Part shown: positions 18,673-27,478 of the stretch, in pieces | How positions within the stretch are numbered: the stretch's first letter is position 1 | Layout of the letters: each line of letters opens with the position of its first letter | Assembly: GCA_947625865.1 (NCBI GenBank) | Contig: CANQQD010000007.1 | Span: 1 to 63,548 of the forward strand | Origin: an uncultured Clostridia bacterium | Lineage (GTDB): Bacteria > Bacillota > Clostridia > Christensenellales > Borkfalkiaceae | Length of the DNA: 63,548 bases | Direction of reading: 5' to 3' | The notes under the pieces: model-generated | What the model was told of the DNA's origin: nothing | Database searches by the model: none | What the model saw: only the letters and a program-made list of their open reading frames with translations | Made by a program: the position numbers and the translations under genes

Positions 18673-19347
18673 ATGGCGCGTAAACATGGACGCAAAGTAA
18701 AAAATAAAAAATTCCGCCGTTTTAAGGTGATCGTTGCAATAATATTATTGCTCGTGGTCTGCGTTTTAGTGTATTTCCAGCGCAACGTAACGCGCGTTCT
18801 CATATCCATAAGCGAAGCGACTATCCGTTCCATAACGACCGTCGCCGTAAACGACGCCATATATTACACCCTGAACGACGCCGTCCGCTATGAGGATCTC
18901 ATCACTATTGAGCGCGACGAGGCGGGCAACGTCACGTCAATTACGACCGACAGCCTCAAGATAAACAGAATAGCGAGGGATACGGCGTATCTTTCGCAGG
19001 AGAACCTCAACAGAATGAGCGCAGAGGGCATAATGGTGCCGCTCGGCGCGCTTACGGGCATAGAGGCGCTCGCGGGCTTCGGCAGACCTATCAACATTAA
19101 AATAATCCCGATATCCAACGTCGAGTGCCGCTTCGTGTCCAAATTCCGCGAGGCGGGCATAAACCAGACTCTTCACTCGCTTTATCTTGAGATTGTTTCC
19201 GATATTTCCATAATAATGCCTTCCAAGTCTACAAATCTTGCTTCGACCACAGAGGTGCTCATATGTGAAAGCGTCATTGCGGGTCATATTCCGGATACAT
19301 ACCTGCAAGCCTCGTGGGCTGGCGGAAACGGGGCGTTGGTTCCATAA
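18673..19347 (+). CDS. yunB: Sporulation protein YunB
   Basis: A 224-residue YunB-family protein, made in the mother cell under sigmaE in Bacillus and needed for efficient sporulation; its biochemical activity is unknown. A very basic N-terminus (ARKHGRKVKNKKFRRFK) precedes a single helix at about residues 18-35. The rest lies outside the cytoplasm, with family stretches such as VNDAIYYTL and GIMVPLGALTG. GGAG about 14 bases upstream is a rather distant ribosome site. The gene stands alone between two hairpin terminators. No clear sigmaA promoter was seen, which fits a sporulation sigma factor but does not prove it. Confidence 0.85.
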   Translation: MARKHGRKVKNKKFRRFKVIVAIILLLVVCVLVYFQRNVTRVLISISEATIRSITTVAVNDAIYYTLNDAVRYEDLITIERDEAGNVTSITTDSLKINRIARDTAYLSQENLNRMSAEGIMVPLGALTGIEALAGFGRPINIKIIPISNVECRFVSKFREAGINQTLHSLYLEIVSDISIIMPSKSTNLASTTEVLICESVIAGHIPDTYLQASWAGGNGALVP

Positions 19348-19354
19348 TAAAGGA

Positions 19355-19386
19355 GCGGCGGGTGCAAATCATTTTGCGCCCGCCGC
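19355..19386. terminator. Bidirectional terminator between yunB and pheT
   Basis: GCGGCGGG (19355-19362) pairs with CCCGCCGC (19379-19386), with further pairing of GCAAA to TTTGC inside. It lies between convergent genes and can serve both strands. Confidence 0.7.
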
Positions 19387-19402
19387 ATATTGCTTTATAA
19401 AA

Positions 19403-21814
19403 TTATCTTAGTTCCACGTTCAGATTATATTTAAGGTTGCCGAGTATCTTTTTCACAAAGCCGTCTATACGTGTGGAAATTTCCTCGTCCTTTGGCGTAA
19501 AGGTCACGGTAAACGCCATCGATTTTTTGCCTTCGCCTACCTGTCCGCCAGCATACACGTCAAAAAGCTTAACGTCGGTAACATATTTGCATGCGCCGTA
19601 AATAACCTTTTCTATCTCTCCGCAGGTCACATTTTTGTCGCACACAAGCGCAAGGTCGCGCGTCTCAACCGCAAATTTCGGCAGAGGCGAGTAGCGGAAG
19701 GGCTTTTGATGCTTTTTAAGTTCCTCATAGTCGAGCTCGGCTATAAAAGCAGATCTGTCCAATGCAAGCTCGCCCGCTATCTGCGGTGACACCATTCCGA
19801 GATATCCCACTTCGATTCCGTCGCACAAAACCGCCGCCGTTATCCCGGGGTGTAAAAATTCACGTTTTGCGGTTATATATTCGAATTTTGTATTCAGCAC
19901 GTCGGCAACCGTCTCAACCGCGCCTTTCAGATCGAAGAAGTCGCACTTGCCCCACATACCAACGGCAAGCGTTGCGCGCTCCTCGGGGAACGAGGATATC
20001 GGCAGTTCCTTCGGCAGATAAATTTTAGCAAGCTCATAAACCTTGCCCTCCATATTGCCGCGTCTCAGATTACGCACGATTACCTGCATCACCGAGGGCG
20101 CGAGCATTGTGCGCATGATTGATAATTCCTCGCTTATGGGATTAAGAATACGTATGGCTTTTCTATGGCAGTCGTCTGCGGGAATATGCAGCATATCCAG
20201 ATCCTTCTGCGAATAGAAGGAGTAGGTGGATATTTCATACAGCCCCTTTTCGGTCAACGCCCGCTTTAATTTTATTTCGGCTTTCTGTTCGGGGGAATAT
20301 CCGCCGTTAGTAATGGAGGCGGAGGGCATAAACGTGCCGTTTATGTGCTCGTAGCCGTACAATCTTATTATCTCCTCGGCGATATCGGGATATAGGTCTA
20401 TATCCTCGCGCCACCCGGGCACCACAAGCTGCAGGCTGTCGCCATTCTCGGTCACCTCAAAGCTCAGGCTTTTTAAAATTTCAACTATTTTTTCGGTGGG
20501 CACCGTAATTCCCAAAAGCGCGTTTATCTTTTTCACGCTCACCGTCATTTTTTTGTTTTCAAGCCTTGAATATTCCGTTTTAACGTCCACATGAACGTCC
20601 GTCACGGTGCCGCAATTCAATACCTGTATTAGGTTTAACGCCCTCGCCATAGCTCTTTCCGTGGTGTATTCGTTCACGCCCTTTTCAAAGAGAGCCGAGC
20701 TGTCGGTGTGTTGTCCCAAGGCCCTCGCCGTCTTTCTCACGCTGTCGCGCGCAAACTTAGCCGCCTCAAACAAAACTTCTTTTGTGTTTTCGGTAATTTC
20801 ACTGTTGAGGCCACCCATAACGCCCGCAAGCGCAACGGGCTTTTCGCCGTCGCAGATCACAAGATTTTCGCCGTTCAGCTCAAACTCGCTGTTGTCGAGC
20901 GTTATAATTTTTTCCTTTTCGCGCGCCCTGCGCACAACTATTTCGCGTCCGCCGAGGGTGGCAAGGTCAAACGCGTGCATAGGTTGTCCCATTTCAAGCA
21001 AAATGAAGTTTGTTATATCCACCACATTGCTTATAGAGCGCAGCCCGCAGAGCGCAAGCCTCTTTCTCAGCCACATGGGCGAGGGAGCAATTTTAACGTC
21101 CTTAACGTAGTGTCCGATATATCTCGGGCAGATCTCGGGTGCAAGGTCGGAAATTTTTATTTCCTCATAATTGCCCGCAACGGGAGTGTAGGAGTAATCG
21201 GGCTCCTTGACCTTTTTGCCGAGCACGGCGGCAACCTCGCGCGCAATTCCCAAAATGGATTGGCAGTCCGGTCTGTTCGCCGTCACCGCAATATCGAAAA
21301 TATAGTCGTCAAGACCGACGAGCGGCTTTATGTCCGCGCCGTTTTCAAATTCTTTGGGCAAGAGGAGCAGTCCGCAATAGTCGCCGCCCTCGAACATATC
21401 TCCGTTCACGCCTATTTCCACACCCGAGCAAAGCATGCCGTCGCTCTCTATGCCGCGGAGCTTGCCCTTTTTAATGGTCACAACGCCCTCAACGGTAACG
21501 TGATCCTTGCCGGTCGCATAAACGGTGGCTCCAACCAGCGCAACGGGGGCTTTAATGCCCTTTTCCACATTATCCGCCCCGCAGCAGATCTGCAAAACGC
21601 CGTATTTTCCGCAGTCCACCTTGCACACGTGCAAATGCGTTCCCAAGACGGGTTCGCACTCCACGACCTCGCCCACAACTACTCCGGAGATATCCTTGCC
21701 CACTTCGATGAGTTCTTCAACCTCAAACCCGCACGAAAACAGCTTTTGCATAAGCTCTTCGGCGGGTATATCTATATCAACGTAATCCTTCAGCCAACTT
21801 AAAGGTGCTTTCAT
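19403..21814 (-). CDS. pheT: Phenylalanine-tRNA ligase beta subunit
   Basis: The large subunit of the alpha2beta2 cytoplasmic synthetase that charges tRNA-Phe. The 803 residues match the family length. In order they hold an N-terminal core opening MKAPLSWLKDYVDI, a tRNA-binding OB domain (about 40-150), a B3/B4 editing domain, the B5 region (GYEHINGTF), the catalytic-like core and a C-terminal anticodon-binding FDX-ACB domain ending near the C-terminus. The ATG at 21814 is chosen because GAGG stands seven bases upstream and it begins 9 bases after the pheS stop; a TTG at 21826 in the same frame overlaps pheS. It is the second gene of the T-box-controlled pheST operon. Confidence 0.95.
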   Translation of the reverse strand: MKAPLSWLKDYVDIDIPAEELMQKLFSCGFEVEELIEVGKDISGVVVGEVVECEPVLGTHLHVCKVDCGKYGVLQICCGADNVEKGIKAPVALVGATVYATGKDHVTVEGVVTIKKGKLRGIESDGMLCSGVEIGVNGDMFEGGDYCGLLLLPKEFENGADIKPLVGLDDYIFDIAVTANRPDCQSILGIAREVAAVLGKKVKEPDYSYTPVAGNYEEIKISDLAPEICPRYIGHYVKDVKIAPSPMWLRKRLALCGLRSISNVVDITNFILLEMGQPMHAFDLATLGGREIVVRRAREKEKIITLDNSEFELNGENLVICDGEKPVALAGVMGGLNSEITENTKEVLFEAAKFARDSVRKTARALGQHTDSSALFEKGVNEYTTERAMARALNLIQVLNCGTVTDVHVDVKTEYSRLENKKMTVSVKKINALLGITVPTEKIVEILKSLSFEVTENGDSLQLVVPGWREDIDLYPDIAEEIIRLYGYEHINGTFMPSASITNGGYSPEQKAEIKLKRALTEKGLYEISTYSFYSQKDLDMLHIPADDCHRKAIRILNPISEELSIMRTMLAPSVMQVIVRNLRRGNMEGKVYELAKIYLPKELPISSFPEERATLAVGMWGKCDFFDLKGAVETVADVLNTKFEYITAKREFLHPGITAAVLCDGIEVGYLGMVSPQIAGELALDRSAFIAELDYEELKKHQKPFRYSPLPKFAVETRDLALVCDKNVTCGEIEKVIYGACKYVTDVKLFDVYAGGQVGEGKKSMAFTVTFTPKDEEISTRIDGFVKKILGNLKYNLNVELR

Positions 21815-21822
21815 ATCAAACC

Positions 21823-22851
21823 TCAATCCTTAAACTGTTTTAAAAATCTCGTGTCGCCCTCGAAGAGCAGCTTCATATTGTTTATGCCGTATTTAAGCAT
21901 CGCTATGCGCTCTATGCCCATGCCGAACGCAAAGCCGGAATAAACGTCGGGGTCCACGCCGCAGCCCTCTAAAACGCGCCTGTTCACCATGCCTGCGCCC
22001 AAAACCTCTATCCAGCCCGTGCCCTTGCACAACCTGCAACCCTTGCCGCCGCACTCGAAGCAGCTTACGTCCACTTCAACCGAGGGCTCGGTAAAGGGGA
22101 AATAGGAGGGTCTTAACCGCGTTTTAACGCCCTCGCCGAACACCTTGCGCGCAAACTCGTCCAGCATGCCCTTGAGGTCGCAAAGAGTAATACCCTTGTC
22201 CACGACCAAGCCCTCCATCTGTGAAAACATGGGCGAGTGCGTCGCGTCGTCGTCGCTTCTGTAAACCTTCCCCGGGGAAAGAATTTTAATGGGCGGCTTT
22301 TTATTTTCCATAACGCGTATCTGCCCCGCCGAGGTCTGCGTCCTCAAAAGTAGGTCGGGCGCAAGATAAAAGGTATCCTGCATATCCCTCGCAGGGTGAT
22401 CCTTGGGGGTATTCAATGCGGTAAAATTATAGTAATCGTTCTCGATCTCGGGTCCCTCGAACACCTCAAAGCCCATTCCCGAAAATATTGAAACAAGCTC
22501 GTTTCTGATGAGAGTGTTGGGGTGGAAGGAGCCGCTCTCCGCTTTTTTGGCGGGCATAGTCACGTCGATAGTCTCCGCGGCATACCGTGCCTCAAGCTCT
22601 TTTTCCTTGAGCTTGGCGTTCAGCTCGTCAAATTGTTTTTCGGTGCGCGTTCTGAAGTCGTTCAAAAGCTGTCCCACTTCGCGCTTCTTTTCGGGCGGCA
22701 CTTCGCGCATGCCCTTCATAAGCTCGGAAATTTCTCCCGTTTTCCCGAGGAACTTCATTTTTATTTCCTGCAGGTGCTTAGAAAGCTTCACGTTTTTAAG
22801 CGACTCCGAAATTTTCGCCTCGATCTCCTTTATTTTCTCGTGAATTTCCAT
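21823..22851 (-). CDS. pheS: Phenylalanine-tRNA ligase alpha subunit
   Basis: The catalytic subunit, which forms phenylalanyl-adenylate and transfers Phe to tRNA. The N-terminal coiled coil (about residues 1-85, rich in Lys and Glu) binds tRNA. The class II core from about residue 110 shows motif 2 ([19 protein letters not shown]) and motif 3 ([14 protein letters not shown]) near the C-terminus. At 342 residues it has the usual length. A Cys-rich insert ([16 protein letters not shown]) is typical of Firmicutes PheS. It is the first gene of the operon, preceded by a phenylalanine T-box; AAGGAG lies upstream of the ATG. Confidence 0.96.
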   Translation of the reverse strand: MEIHEKIKEIEAKISESLKNVKLSKHLQEIKMKFLGKTGEISELMKGMREVPPEKKREVGQLLNDFRTRTEKQFDELNAKLKEKELEARYAAETIDVTMPAKKAESGSFHPNTLIRNELVSIFSGMGFEVFEGPEIENDYYNFTALNTPKDHPARDMQDTFYLAPDLLLRTQTSAGQIRVMENKKPPIKILSPGKVYRSDDDATHSPMFSQMEGLVVDKGITLCDLKGMLDEFARKVFGEGVKTRLRPSYFPFTEPSVEVDVSCFECGGKGCRLCKGTGWIEVLGAGMVNRRVLEGCGVDPDVYSGFAFGMGIERIAMLKYGINNMKLLFEGDTRFLKQFKD

Positions 22852-22880
22852 AAATTCTCCTTAAAATATATTATAAAAAT

Positions 22881-23105
22881 AAAAACCCCGTGCAACGCAC
22901 AGGGCGAAAATTTTTCGCGGTACCACCTGAATTCACGGCAAAAGCCGCCTTATTGCCTTATAACGCCAAGGATAAGCGGAGAGCGCTACTTGTCACCTTT
23001 CACGCCTCGGCTCGCGGGTGAATACCGGCCGCTCTCCCATAAAAAACCTCTCAGCCCACGGATTTTTCTCTCTTAAAGGGAGTATTTGCGCCCGTCTGTC
23101 CCGGT
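22881..23105 (-). promoter_or_regulatory. T-box riboswitch (phenylalanine) upstream of pheST
   Basis: Read on the minus strand, a stem I region with AGAGAG and GGCTGAGAGG leads to a specifier context GGTATTCACC. TTC (23020-23022) is the likely Phe specifier codon. The antiterminator has the conserved T-box sequence GGTGGTACCGCG (22916-22927). The terminator hairpin CCCTGTGC-GTT-GCACGGGG with a T-run follows at 22881-22904. Uncharged tRNA-Phe should stabilise the antiterminator and raise pheST expression. Confidence 0.93.
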
Positions 23106-23172
23106 CAACGCCTTTATTTATTTAGTTTTCACAAAAAGCTCGGCAAGCCGTGCCTGCGCTTTTTCGTGAGTT

Positions 23173-23450
23173 TTAGGGTTCGCACCCTCTGCCTGCGACT
23201 TTTAGGTGCCCACGATTATATAATCGCAGGCATTCACCCCGCTCAGGCGAAAGTGTTCGCAAATTGGGACGAGCGAGGCATTTCATAGCACAGCCTAGTA
23301 GCGCTGTGCGTGCCGAGCGAGATGAGTGAGCGCATCCGTCCCGCGCGAACGGTGACCGAGCCAACGGTTTTTCCTTGCCGTTGGCGAGAGGGCTGGCGCA
23401 GGCATAGCCTGCTTGCGCCATTTATTATTTGGAAATGTTCACAAAAATTT
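23173..23450 (-). repeat. Structured intergenic repeat-like sequence
   Basis: This GC-rich stretch lies between a promoter and the pheS T-box and contains several strong inverted repeats: GCACAGC/GCTGTGC (near 23283), CCAACGG/CCGTTGG (near 23362) and GCAGGC/GCCTGC (near 23400). Short minus-strand reading frames cross it (starts at 23421 and 23470) but they lack ribosome sites and look like by-products of the palindromes. I interpret it as an interspersed repeat or an uncharacterised RNA; there is no second copy in this window to prove repetition. Confidence 0.45.
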
Positions 23451-23487
23451 TCGTGCGGTTGCGCACACAACCAACAAAACCAATAAA

Positions 23488-23516
23488 ATTATATTTTAAA
23501 TCCCGGCGGTTGTCAA
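23488..23516 (-). promoter_or_regulatory. Consensus promoter reading toward pheST
   Basis: On the minus strand, TTGACA (23511-23516), a 17-base spacer and TATAAT (23488-23493). Start would be near 23481, so the transcript would cross the repeat-like region before the T-box, giving a leader of about 630 bases. Confidence 0.8.
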
Positions 23517-23600
23517 CTCATTTTGGGCGTCCGCGTCAATATACAAATATTTTCCGCTTTCAGCCAATTTATTGTGCGACGTTATAATTTTATTATTTTT

Positions 23601-24677
23601 TTAAAACATAGAAAAAACGCAGGCAAGAATAAGCGCAACGGCAATGTACACGCACAGTAGCACGGCGTATTTTACGCCTATTTTAAAAGTTCTCCGCCAG
23701 GCAATGGTAGCCACTACGGCCGCAAGCACGGTAATGCACACAAAAGCGGCTGAGTCTATCGTCGCTATTGCGCATATGATAATCAAATAGAACGGAATAT
23801 ACGTTTTATAGCAGAATAAACTCTCCGTAATCTGTTCGCAGTTTTCGGCGCGGCAGTTTTTTTCGGTTAAAAACATATACGCGGTAGCTGCGGCTGCAAG
23901 CAAAGTATATAATATTCCGCCCGAAAGTATCAAAATATTGTTCAGCGCGGGACCGGGATAAACGCCTCCCGCAAAACTCCATAACGCAATACCGTTTTTG
24001 AGGTACGCCGCTTCAAAGAGCGGTGCGAGCGCCTGCATAACTCCGAACGGAGTAAACGAAATCAAATTAAAGGAATAGAAAAAGGAAAATACGGATGAGA
24101 AGTCGTCTATTGCGTACATAAGCGCTATTCCGGCAAGGAATCCGCCCAAAACGCCCACCACGCCGTCCGCCACGGTGTTTGCGCGGGTATATAAAAATGC
24201 GGCAATGGAGTAGCAGGTGAATATAGGCACAGGCAGGGCGAGATACGCGTAGAGGTAGTAAATAAGCCGCAAACGCCTCACCCGCGCGGCAATGGCGGCA
24301 AATCCCAGCCAATACGCAACGGTAGCCGCAGCGTAAATCCCCAAAAGCCCCGTCAAAAAATGCACTGCAAAAATTTTAGTGCGTGAGAGGGGCAGGGAGT
24401 AGAACATATCCGCGCTCCGCTTGTTCATTTTATAATTGAATACATATACGGGCGTTATCACAGCCATCAAAACCGCCTCAACCAAAAATTCGGCGTAGAA
24501 CAGGTTTACGCGGTTTGCAAGGTAATCGGGATATCCCTCCGGCAGTGTTTCCGGGTTGTTCCAGCCCGAATAATTGTGCACTTCAATGGGCACAACGTAC
24601 ACAATTATTGCAAACACGGTGAGGATAATAAAGGGAAGAATACATTTTTTAAGATAATACAAAAAATATTTTTTCAT
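23601..24677 (-). CDS. ABC transporter permease (ABC-2 type)
   Basis: A hydrophobic 358-residue protein with about eight or nine predicted helices: one at residues 13-30, a loop, a cluster from about 65 to 330, and a last helix at the C-terminus. A short cytoplasmic region, NYKMNKRSADMFYSLPLSR, is typical of ABC-2 permeases, in which a coupling helix contacts the ATPase. It overlaps the ATPase gene by ATGA (24674-24677), so the two are translationally coupled and form the transporter with the GntR regulator upstream. Comparable GntR-ABC operons (YtrABCDEF, BcrAB-like) respond to cell-wall-active compounds, but the substrate cannot be read from the sequence. Confidence 0.85.
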   Translation of the reverse strand: MKKYFLYYLKKCILPFIILTVFAIIVYVVPIEVHNYSGWNNPETLPEGYPDYLANRVNLFYAEFLVEAVLMAVITPVYVFNYKMNKRSADMFYSLPLSRTKIFAVHFLTGLLGIYAAATVAYWLGFAAIAARVRRLRLIYYLYAYLALPVPIFTCYSIAAFLYTRANTVADGVVGVLGGFLAGIALMYAIDDFSSVFSFFYSFNLISFTPFGVMQALAPLFEAAYLKNGIALWSFAGGVYPGPALNNILILSGGILYTLLAAAATAYMFLTEKNCRAENCEQITESLFCYKTYIPFYLIIICAIATIDSAAFVCITVLAAVVATIAWRRTFKIGVKYAVLLCVYIAVALILACVFSMF

Positions 24678-25549
24678 TTAAGATACCCCCGTTCGCCCAC
24701 CTCGTAAATAAACATATCTTCAAAGTCCATGGGTATTTCATCCATCACTAAGGGCTTCATATTCTCAATACAGGCGCGTATTGTTTGTGGATCGCCCTTT
24801 GCCACAAGCCTTATAACCCTGCCCGTCTTTTCAAAGTGCAGGCATTCAAATGGCATATCCTCCCGCAATTTATCGTCCTCAAACACAAGCTGGTACTTGC
24901 TTAACTTTGCAAGTTCTCCCTGCAAATTCCCGTAGGCTTTAACCGTTTTATCGTCCAAAAGGGCAAAACTGTCCGAAATATCTTCAAGCTCGCGGAGGGA
25001 GTGGGAGGCAATCAAAAATGTCGTCCCCTTTTCCGCAAGCTCTATTATCCCGCGCTTAAACTCCAACCTTGCCAAAGGGTCCAGACCGTCGAACGCTTCG
25101 TCCAAAAGCATATATTCGGGCTTGCAGGCAAGCGCCAGCGAAATAAATGTCTGCCGTTTCATTCCCTTTGAAAAATTTTTCAGCGGCTTTGATACGTTCA
25201 GCTTAAATTTGTCTGCGTAACTAAAAAACACTTCGTTGTCAAAGTCGTAAAAATTTTTATAAAACTCCGCCTGCGCCTTCGCCGTCAAATTAGTGGTATA
25301 ATAGGGGTCGTCTTGCAAAAAAAAGATTTTTTTCTTTACGTTTTCATTTTCGTATACCGGTTCCCCGTCTATCAAAATTTCTCCGCAGTCCGGCTTTAAA
25401 ACGCCGGCTATCAGTCTTAAAAGCGTGCTTTTTCCCGCACCGTTTATTCCTATAAGCCCGAACACCGAGCCGTTCTCAACTCTTAGCTCCGCGCCCGAAA
25501 GCACTTGTTTTTCGCCGAAGCTCTTTCCGAGATTTTTAATTTCAATCAT
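24674..25549 (-). CDS. ABC transporter ATP-binding protein
   Basis: A 291-residue ATPase of the antibiotic/multidrug-type ABC-2 exporters. Visible motifs are Walker A GINGAGKST (about residues 34-42), a Q-loop (FLQDDPYY), the signature FSKGMKRQ (the form seen in the Ytr/Bcr subfamily), Walker B with catalytic Glu YMLLDEAFDGLD, and the switch His in IASHS. The C-terminal 70 residues form a short accessory domain. It overlaps gntR by 8 bases and the permease gene by 4, so the three genes form one transcription unit from the promoter at 25918-25946. Confidence 0.92.
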   Translation of the reverse strand: MIEIKNLGKSFGEKQVLSGAELRVENGSVFGLIGINGAGKSTLLRLIAGVLKPDCGEILIDGEPVYENENVKKKIFFLQDDPYYTTNLTAKAQAEFYKNFYDFDNEVFFSYADKFKLNVSKPLKNFSKGMKRQTFISLALACKPEYMLLDEAFDGLDPLARLEFKRGIIELAEKGTTFLIASHSLRELEDISDSFALLDDKTVKAYGNLQGELAKLSKYQLVFEDDKLREDMPFECLHFEKTGRVIRLVAKGDPQTIRACIENMKPLVMDEIPMDFEDMFIYEVGERGYLK

Positions 25550-25886
25550 CTTCGTCCTCCCCGAACAGTTCGTTCAAAAGTTTCAAAAGGCGTTCTTTCA
25601 ACATTCCTTCCGCCTTTAAAGCCTCCAACGCCCGCCTTGCGTGTTCCTCGGCGGAATCGTCCATCTTTTTATCCGCAACGTAAACGCCCTTTTTGGGCAG
25701 GGTATATATAAGCCCTTCACCTTCCAGCGCCGAATACGCCCTCTGCACCGTGTTCGGGTTCACGCCAAGCTTCAACGCCATTTCACGGCAGGACGGCAGC
25801 CTGTCGCCCTCCCGCAAAATGCCCAGCTCTATATCCCTTTTAATTCCGTTCACAATACTCTCGTAAACGTTCGGTCTACCGCCCAT
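25542..25886 (-). CDS. GntR-family (YtrA-like) transcriptional regulator
   Basis: This 114-residue short GntR protein has an N-terminal winged helix (PNVYESIVNGIKRDIELG, then REGDRLPSCREMALKLGVNPNTVQRAY) and only a brief C-terminal tail, the layout of the YtrA subfamily. YtrA proteins usually repress their own operon and the linked ABC transporter. The ATG at 25886 is preferred because the promoter lies between 25918 and 25946 and an upstream start would fall inside it. The leader is only about 25 bases and shows no clear Shine-Dalgarno. The frame overlaps the ATPase start by 8 bases. Confidence 0.9.
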   Translation of the reverse strand: MGGRPNVYESIVNGIKRDIELGILREGDRLPSCREMALKLGVNPNTVQRAYSALEGEGLIYTLPKKGVYVADKKMDDSAEEHARRALEALKAEGMLKERLLKLLNELFGEDEDD

Positions 25887-25898
25887 AATCAAGTCCAA

Positions 25899-25916
25899 AT
25901 CTGTATTATCTGTATT
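25899..25916 (-). promoter_or_regulatory. Tandem 9-bp repeat at the gntR transcription start (candidate operator)
   Basis: ATCTGTATT occurs twice in direct tandem (25899-25907 and 25908-25916), covering the expected transcription start of the gntR-ABC operon. The position fits a repressor site; GntR proteins more often bind inverted repeats, so this is tentative. Confidence 0.45.
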
Positions 25917-25917
25917 A

Positions 25918-25946
25918 ATTATAATGTGTAAACCTGCAACTGTCAA
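25918..25946 (-). promoter_or_regulatory. Consensus promoter of the gntR-ABC operon
   Basis: On the minus strand, TTGACA (25941-25946), 17 bases, TATAAT (25918-25923). Start near 25911. Confidence 0.85.
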
Positions 25947-25991
25947 CCCATTTTATAAAAATAATTTGTTTTTTATTCCGCATTTCACTTC

Positions 25992-26036
25992 GGCAAAAAG
26001 CCGCCTGCGCAAGTTTTGCGCAGGCGGCTTTTTGCC
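25992..26036 (-). terminator. Long-stem terminator after the fumarase genes
   Basis: A perfect 21-bp inverted repeat (GGCAAAAAGCCGCCTGCGCAA and its complement) with a GTT loop. It ends the fumarase operon on the minus strand, 21 bases after the stop codon, and separates it from the gntR promoter. Confidence 0.85.
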
Positions 26037-26056
26037 ATAAATCCCAAAACATTAAC

Positions 26057-26575
26057 TCAATATATCGAATTTCCATCGCAGTCATAGGCGACAACGGCGG
26101 GAAAATCAACGACCTCCAGCCTGTACACCGCCTCGGAGAACAGGTCGGCAAAGGCTATGCACTCGCTCTTTTTAATGGCGTTGCCATACAGCGCGCCCGC
26201 GCCGCCTATCGCCGCAAAATACACACCTGTGTTGCGTTTTATCGCCTCGCGCACCTCGTCGCTCATTTCGCCCTTGCCTATCATTCCGCCCAAGCCCATA
26301 TCAAGAAGAGTAGGTGCAAAGCTATCCATTCTGGCGGAGGTGGTGGGACCGCAGCTCCCCGAAGCCATTCCGGGCTTTGCGGGGCACGGACCCGCATAAT
26401 AAATAATTGCGTCTTTAAGGTCAAAGGGCAGCTTTTTGCCCTCTTTTATATACTCAAATATGCGTTTGTGCGCGCAGTCTCTCGCCGTCATAATAGTGCC
26501 GCTTATAAGCACGCTGTCGCCCGCTTTAAGGCTCTTCACGGTTTTTTTGTCGAGCGGCAAAGTCAGTTTTATCAT
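26057..26575 (-). CDS. Fumarate hydratase class I, C-terminal (beta) subunit
   Basis: The beta subunit (172 residues) of a two-subunit, oxygen-sensitive [4Fe-4S] hydro-lyase that interconverts fumarate and malate. Visible family blocks are GDSVLISGTIMTARDCAHKR, YYAGPCPAKPGMASGSCGPTTSARMDSF and AIGGAGALYGN. The ATG at 26575 has AAGGAGAT upstream and overlaps the alpha-subunit stop as ATGA; longer versions of this frame extend into the alpha gene and are not credible. An L-tartrate dehydratase is the main alternative, since the two enzymes share this architecture. The fumarase call rests on it being the common housekeeping version in anaerobes. Confidence 0.9.
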   Translation of the reverse strand: MIKLTLPLDKKTVKSLKAGDSVLISGTIMTARDCAHKRIFEYIKEGKKLPFDLKDAIIYYAGPCPAKPGMASGSCGPTTSARMDSFAPTLLDMGLGGMIGKGEMSDEVREAIKRNTGVYFAAIGGAGALYGNAIKKSECIAFADLFSEAVYRLEVVDFPAVVAYDCDGNSIY

Positions 26576-27411
26576 ATTATCTCCTTTTCGCAGCGCACGC
26601 AGTGGCACTGGATATTCACCGCCACGGGCAGCCCCGCAATGTGGGTGGGAGCCCACTCGCAGCTTACGCCTAACGCCGTTGTCCTTCCGTGGAACCCTTG
26701 GCAGCCTATGCCCAGTGCGTTTATTCTCTTCAACGCCTCGGCTTCTATTTTGGCAACCTCCGCGTCGGGATTTTTTGTGCCCACCTCGCGCGTTATAGCT
26801 TTTTTTGCAAGATATGCGCACGTGTCGAAGGAGCCGCCTATGCCCACGCCCACATAAACGGGAGGGCAGGGGCGCGACCCTGCAAACTTCACTGTTTCGA
26901 CTATTGCGGAAATTATCCCCTCAACGCCCTGCGCGGGCTTCAGCATATACAGCCGCGACATATTTTCGCTCCCGAAGCCCTTGGGAAGATAGGTAATTTT
27001 TATTTTATCGCCCGCAACTATTTCCGTGTGGATAACGGCGGGAGTGTTGTCGCCCGTGTTCACGCGCGTTATGGGGTTGCACACAGATTTTCTGAAATAT
27101 CCGTCCTTATAGGCCCTGCGCACGCCGTCGTTCACCGCGTCGCGCAAAAGCCCGCCCTCCAAAAAGACCTCCTGCCCGATCTCCAGAATCACAACCGCCA
27201 TGCCCGTATCCTGACAGACCGGCATTGATTTTTCGGCTGCCACCCCGGCGTTTTGCAGGAGCGTTTCAAGCGCAAACTTCGCCGCCGCGCCGTCCTCAGT
27301 TTCCCGTGCCTCGTTCAGCGCTTTCATGCATGAGGGAGTGAGATTTACGCCCGCATGCAGCGCCATTTTATACACGGTATCGGAAATTTCCTTTGTGTTT
27401 ACAATACGCAT
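26572..27411 (-). CDS. Fumarate hydratase class I, N-terminal (alpha) subunit
   Basis: The alpha subunit (279 residues), which carries the [4Fe-4S] cluster that acts as the Lewis acid. Cysteine-containing conserved blocks are VCQDTGMAV (about residue 65), GVGIGGSFDTCAYLAKKA (about 185) and the C-terminal NIQCHCVRC; GCQGFHGRTTALGV is also typical. AAGGAAG precedes the ATG. The beta subunit follows with a 4-base overlap. The pair serves the reductive or oxidative C4 branch around fumarate. The single-chain aerobic-type class I enzyme of enterobacteria corresponds to a fusion of these two proteins. Confidence 0.92.
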   Translation of the reverse strand: MRIVNTKEISDTVYKMALHAGVNLTPSCMKALNEARETEDGAAAKFALETLLQNAGVAAEKSMPVCQDTGMAVVILEIGQEVFLEGGLLRDAVNDGVRRAYKDGYFRKSVCNPITRVNTGDNTPAVIHTEIVAGDKIKITYLPKGFGSENMSRLYMLKPAQGVEGIISAIVETVKFAGSRPCPPVYVGVGIGGSFDTCAYLAKKAITREVGTKNPDAEVAKIEAEALKRINALGIGCQGFHGRTTALGVSCEWAPTHIAGLPVAVNIQCHCVRCEKEII

Positions 27412-27439
27412 AAGCTACTTCCTTAAAAAATTCATTTAC

Positions 27440-27468
27440 ATTGTAATACAATAGCGCAAAAAAGTAAA
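27440..27468 (-). promoter_or_regulatory. Promoter of the fumarase operon
   Basis: Minus strand TTTACT (27463-27468), 17 bases, TACAAT (27440-27445). It is back to back with the promoter of the CPBP gene. Confidence 0.65.
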
Positions 27469-27478
27469 TTAAAAACTG

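Noticed and set aside
20708-21802. 364-codon plus-strand open frame opposite pheT
   Set aside because: pheT is unambiguous on the minus strand; the opposite frame lacks any family features and is a by-product of codon use.
23173-23470. Two short minus-strand frames (75 and 82 codons) before the pheS T-box
   Set aside because: They overlap in different frames, lack ribosome sites and run through palindromes; I treat the region as a structured repeat, not as genes.
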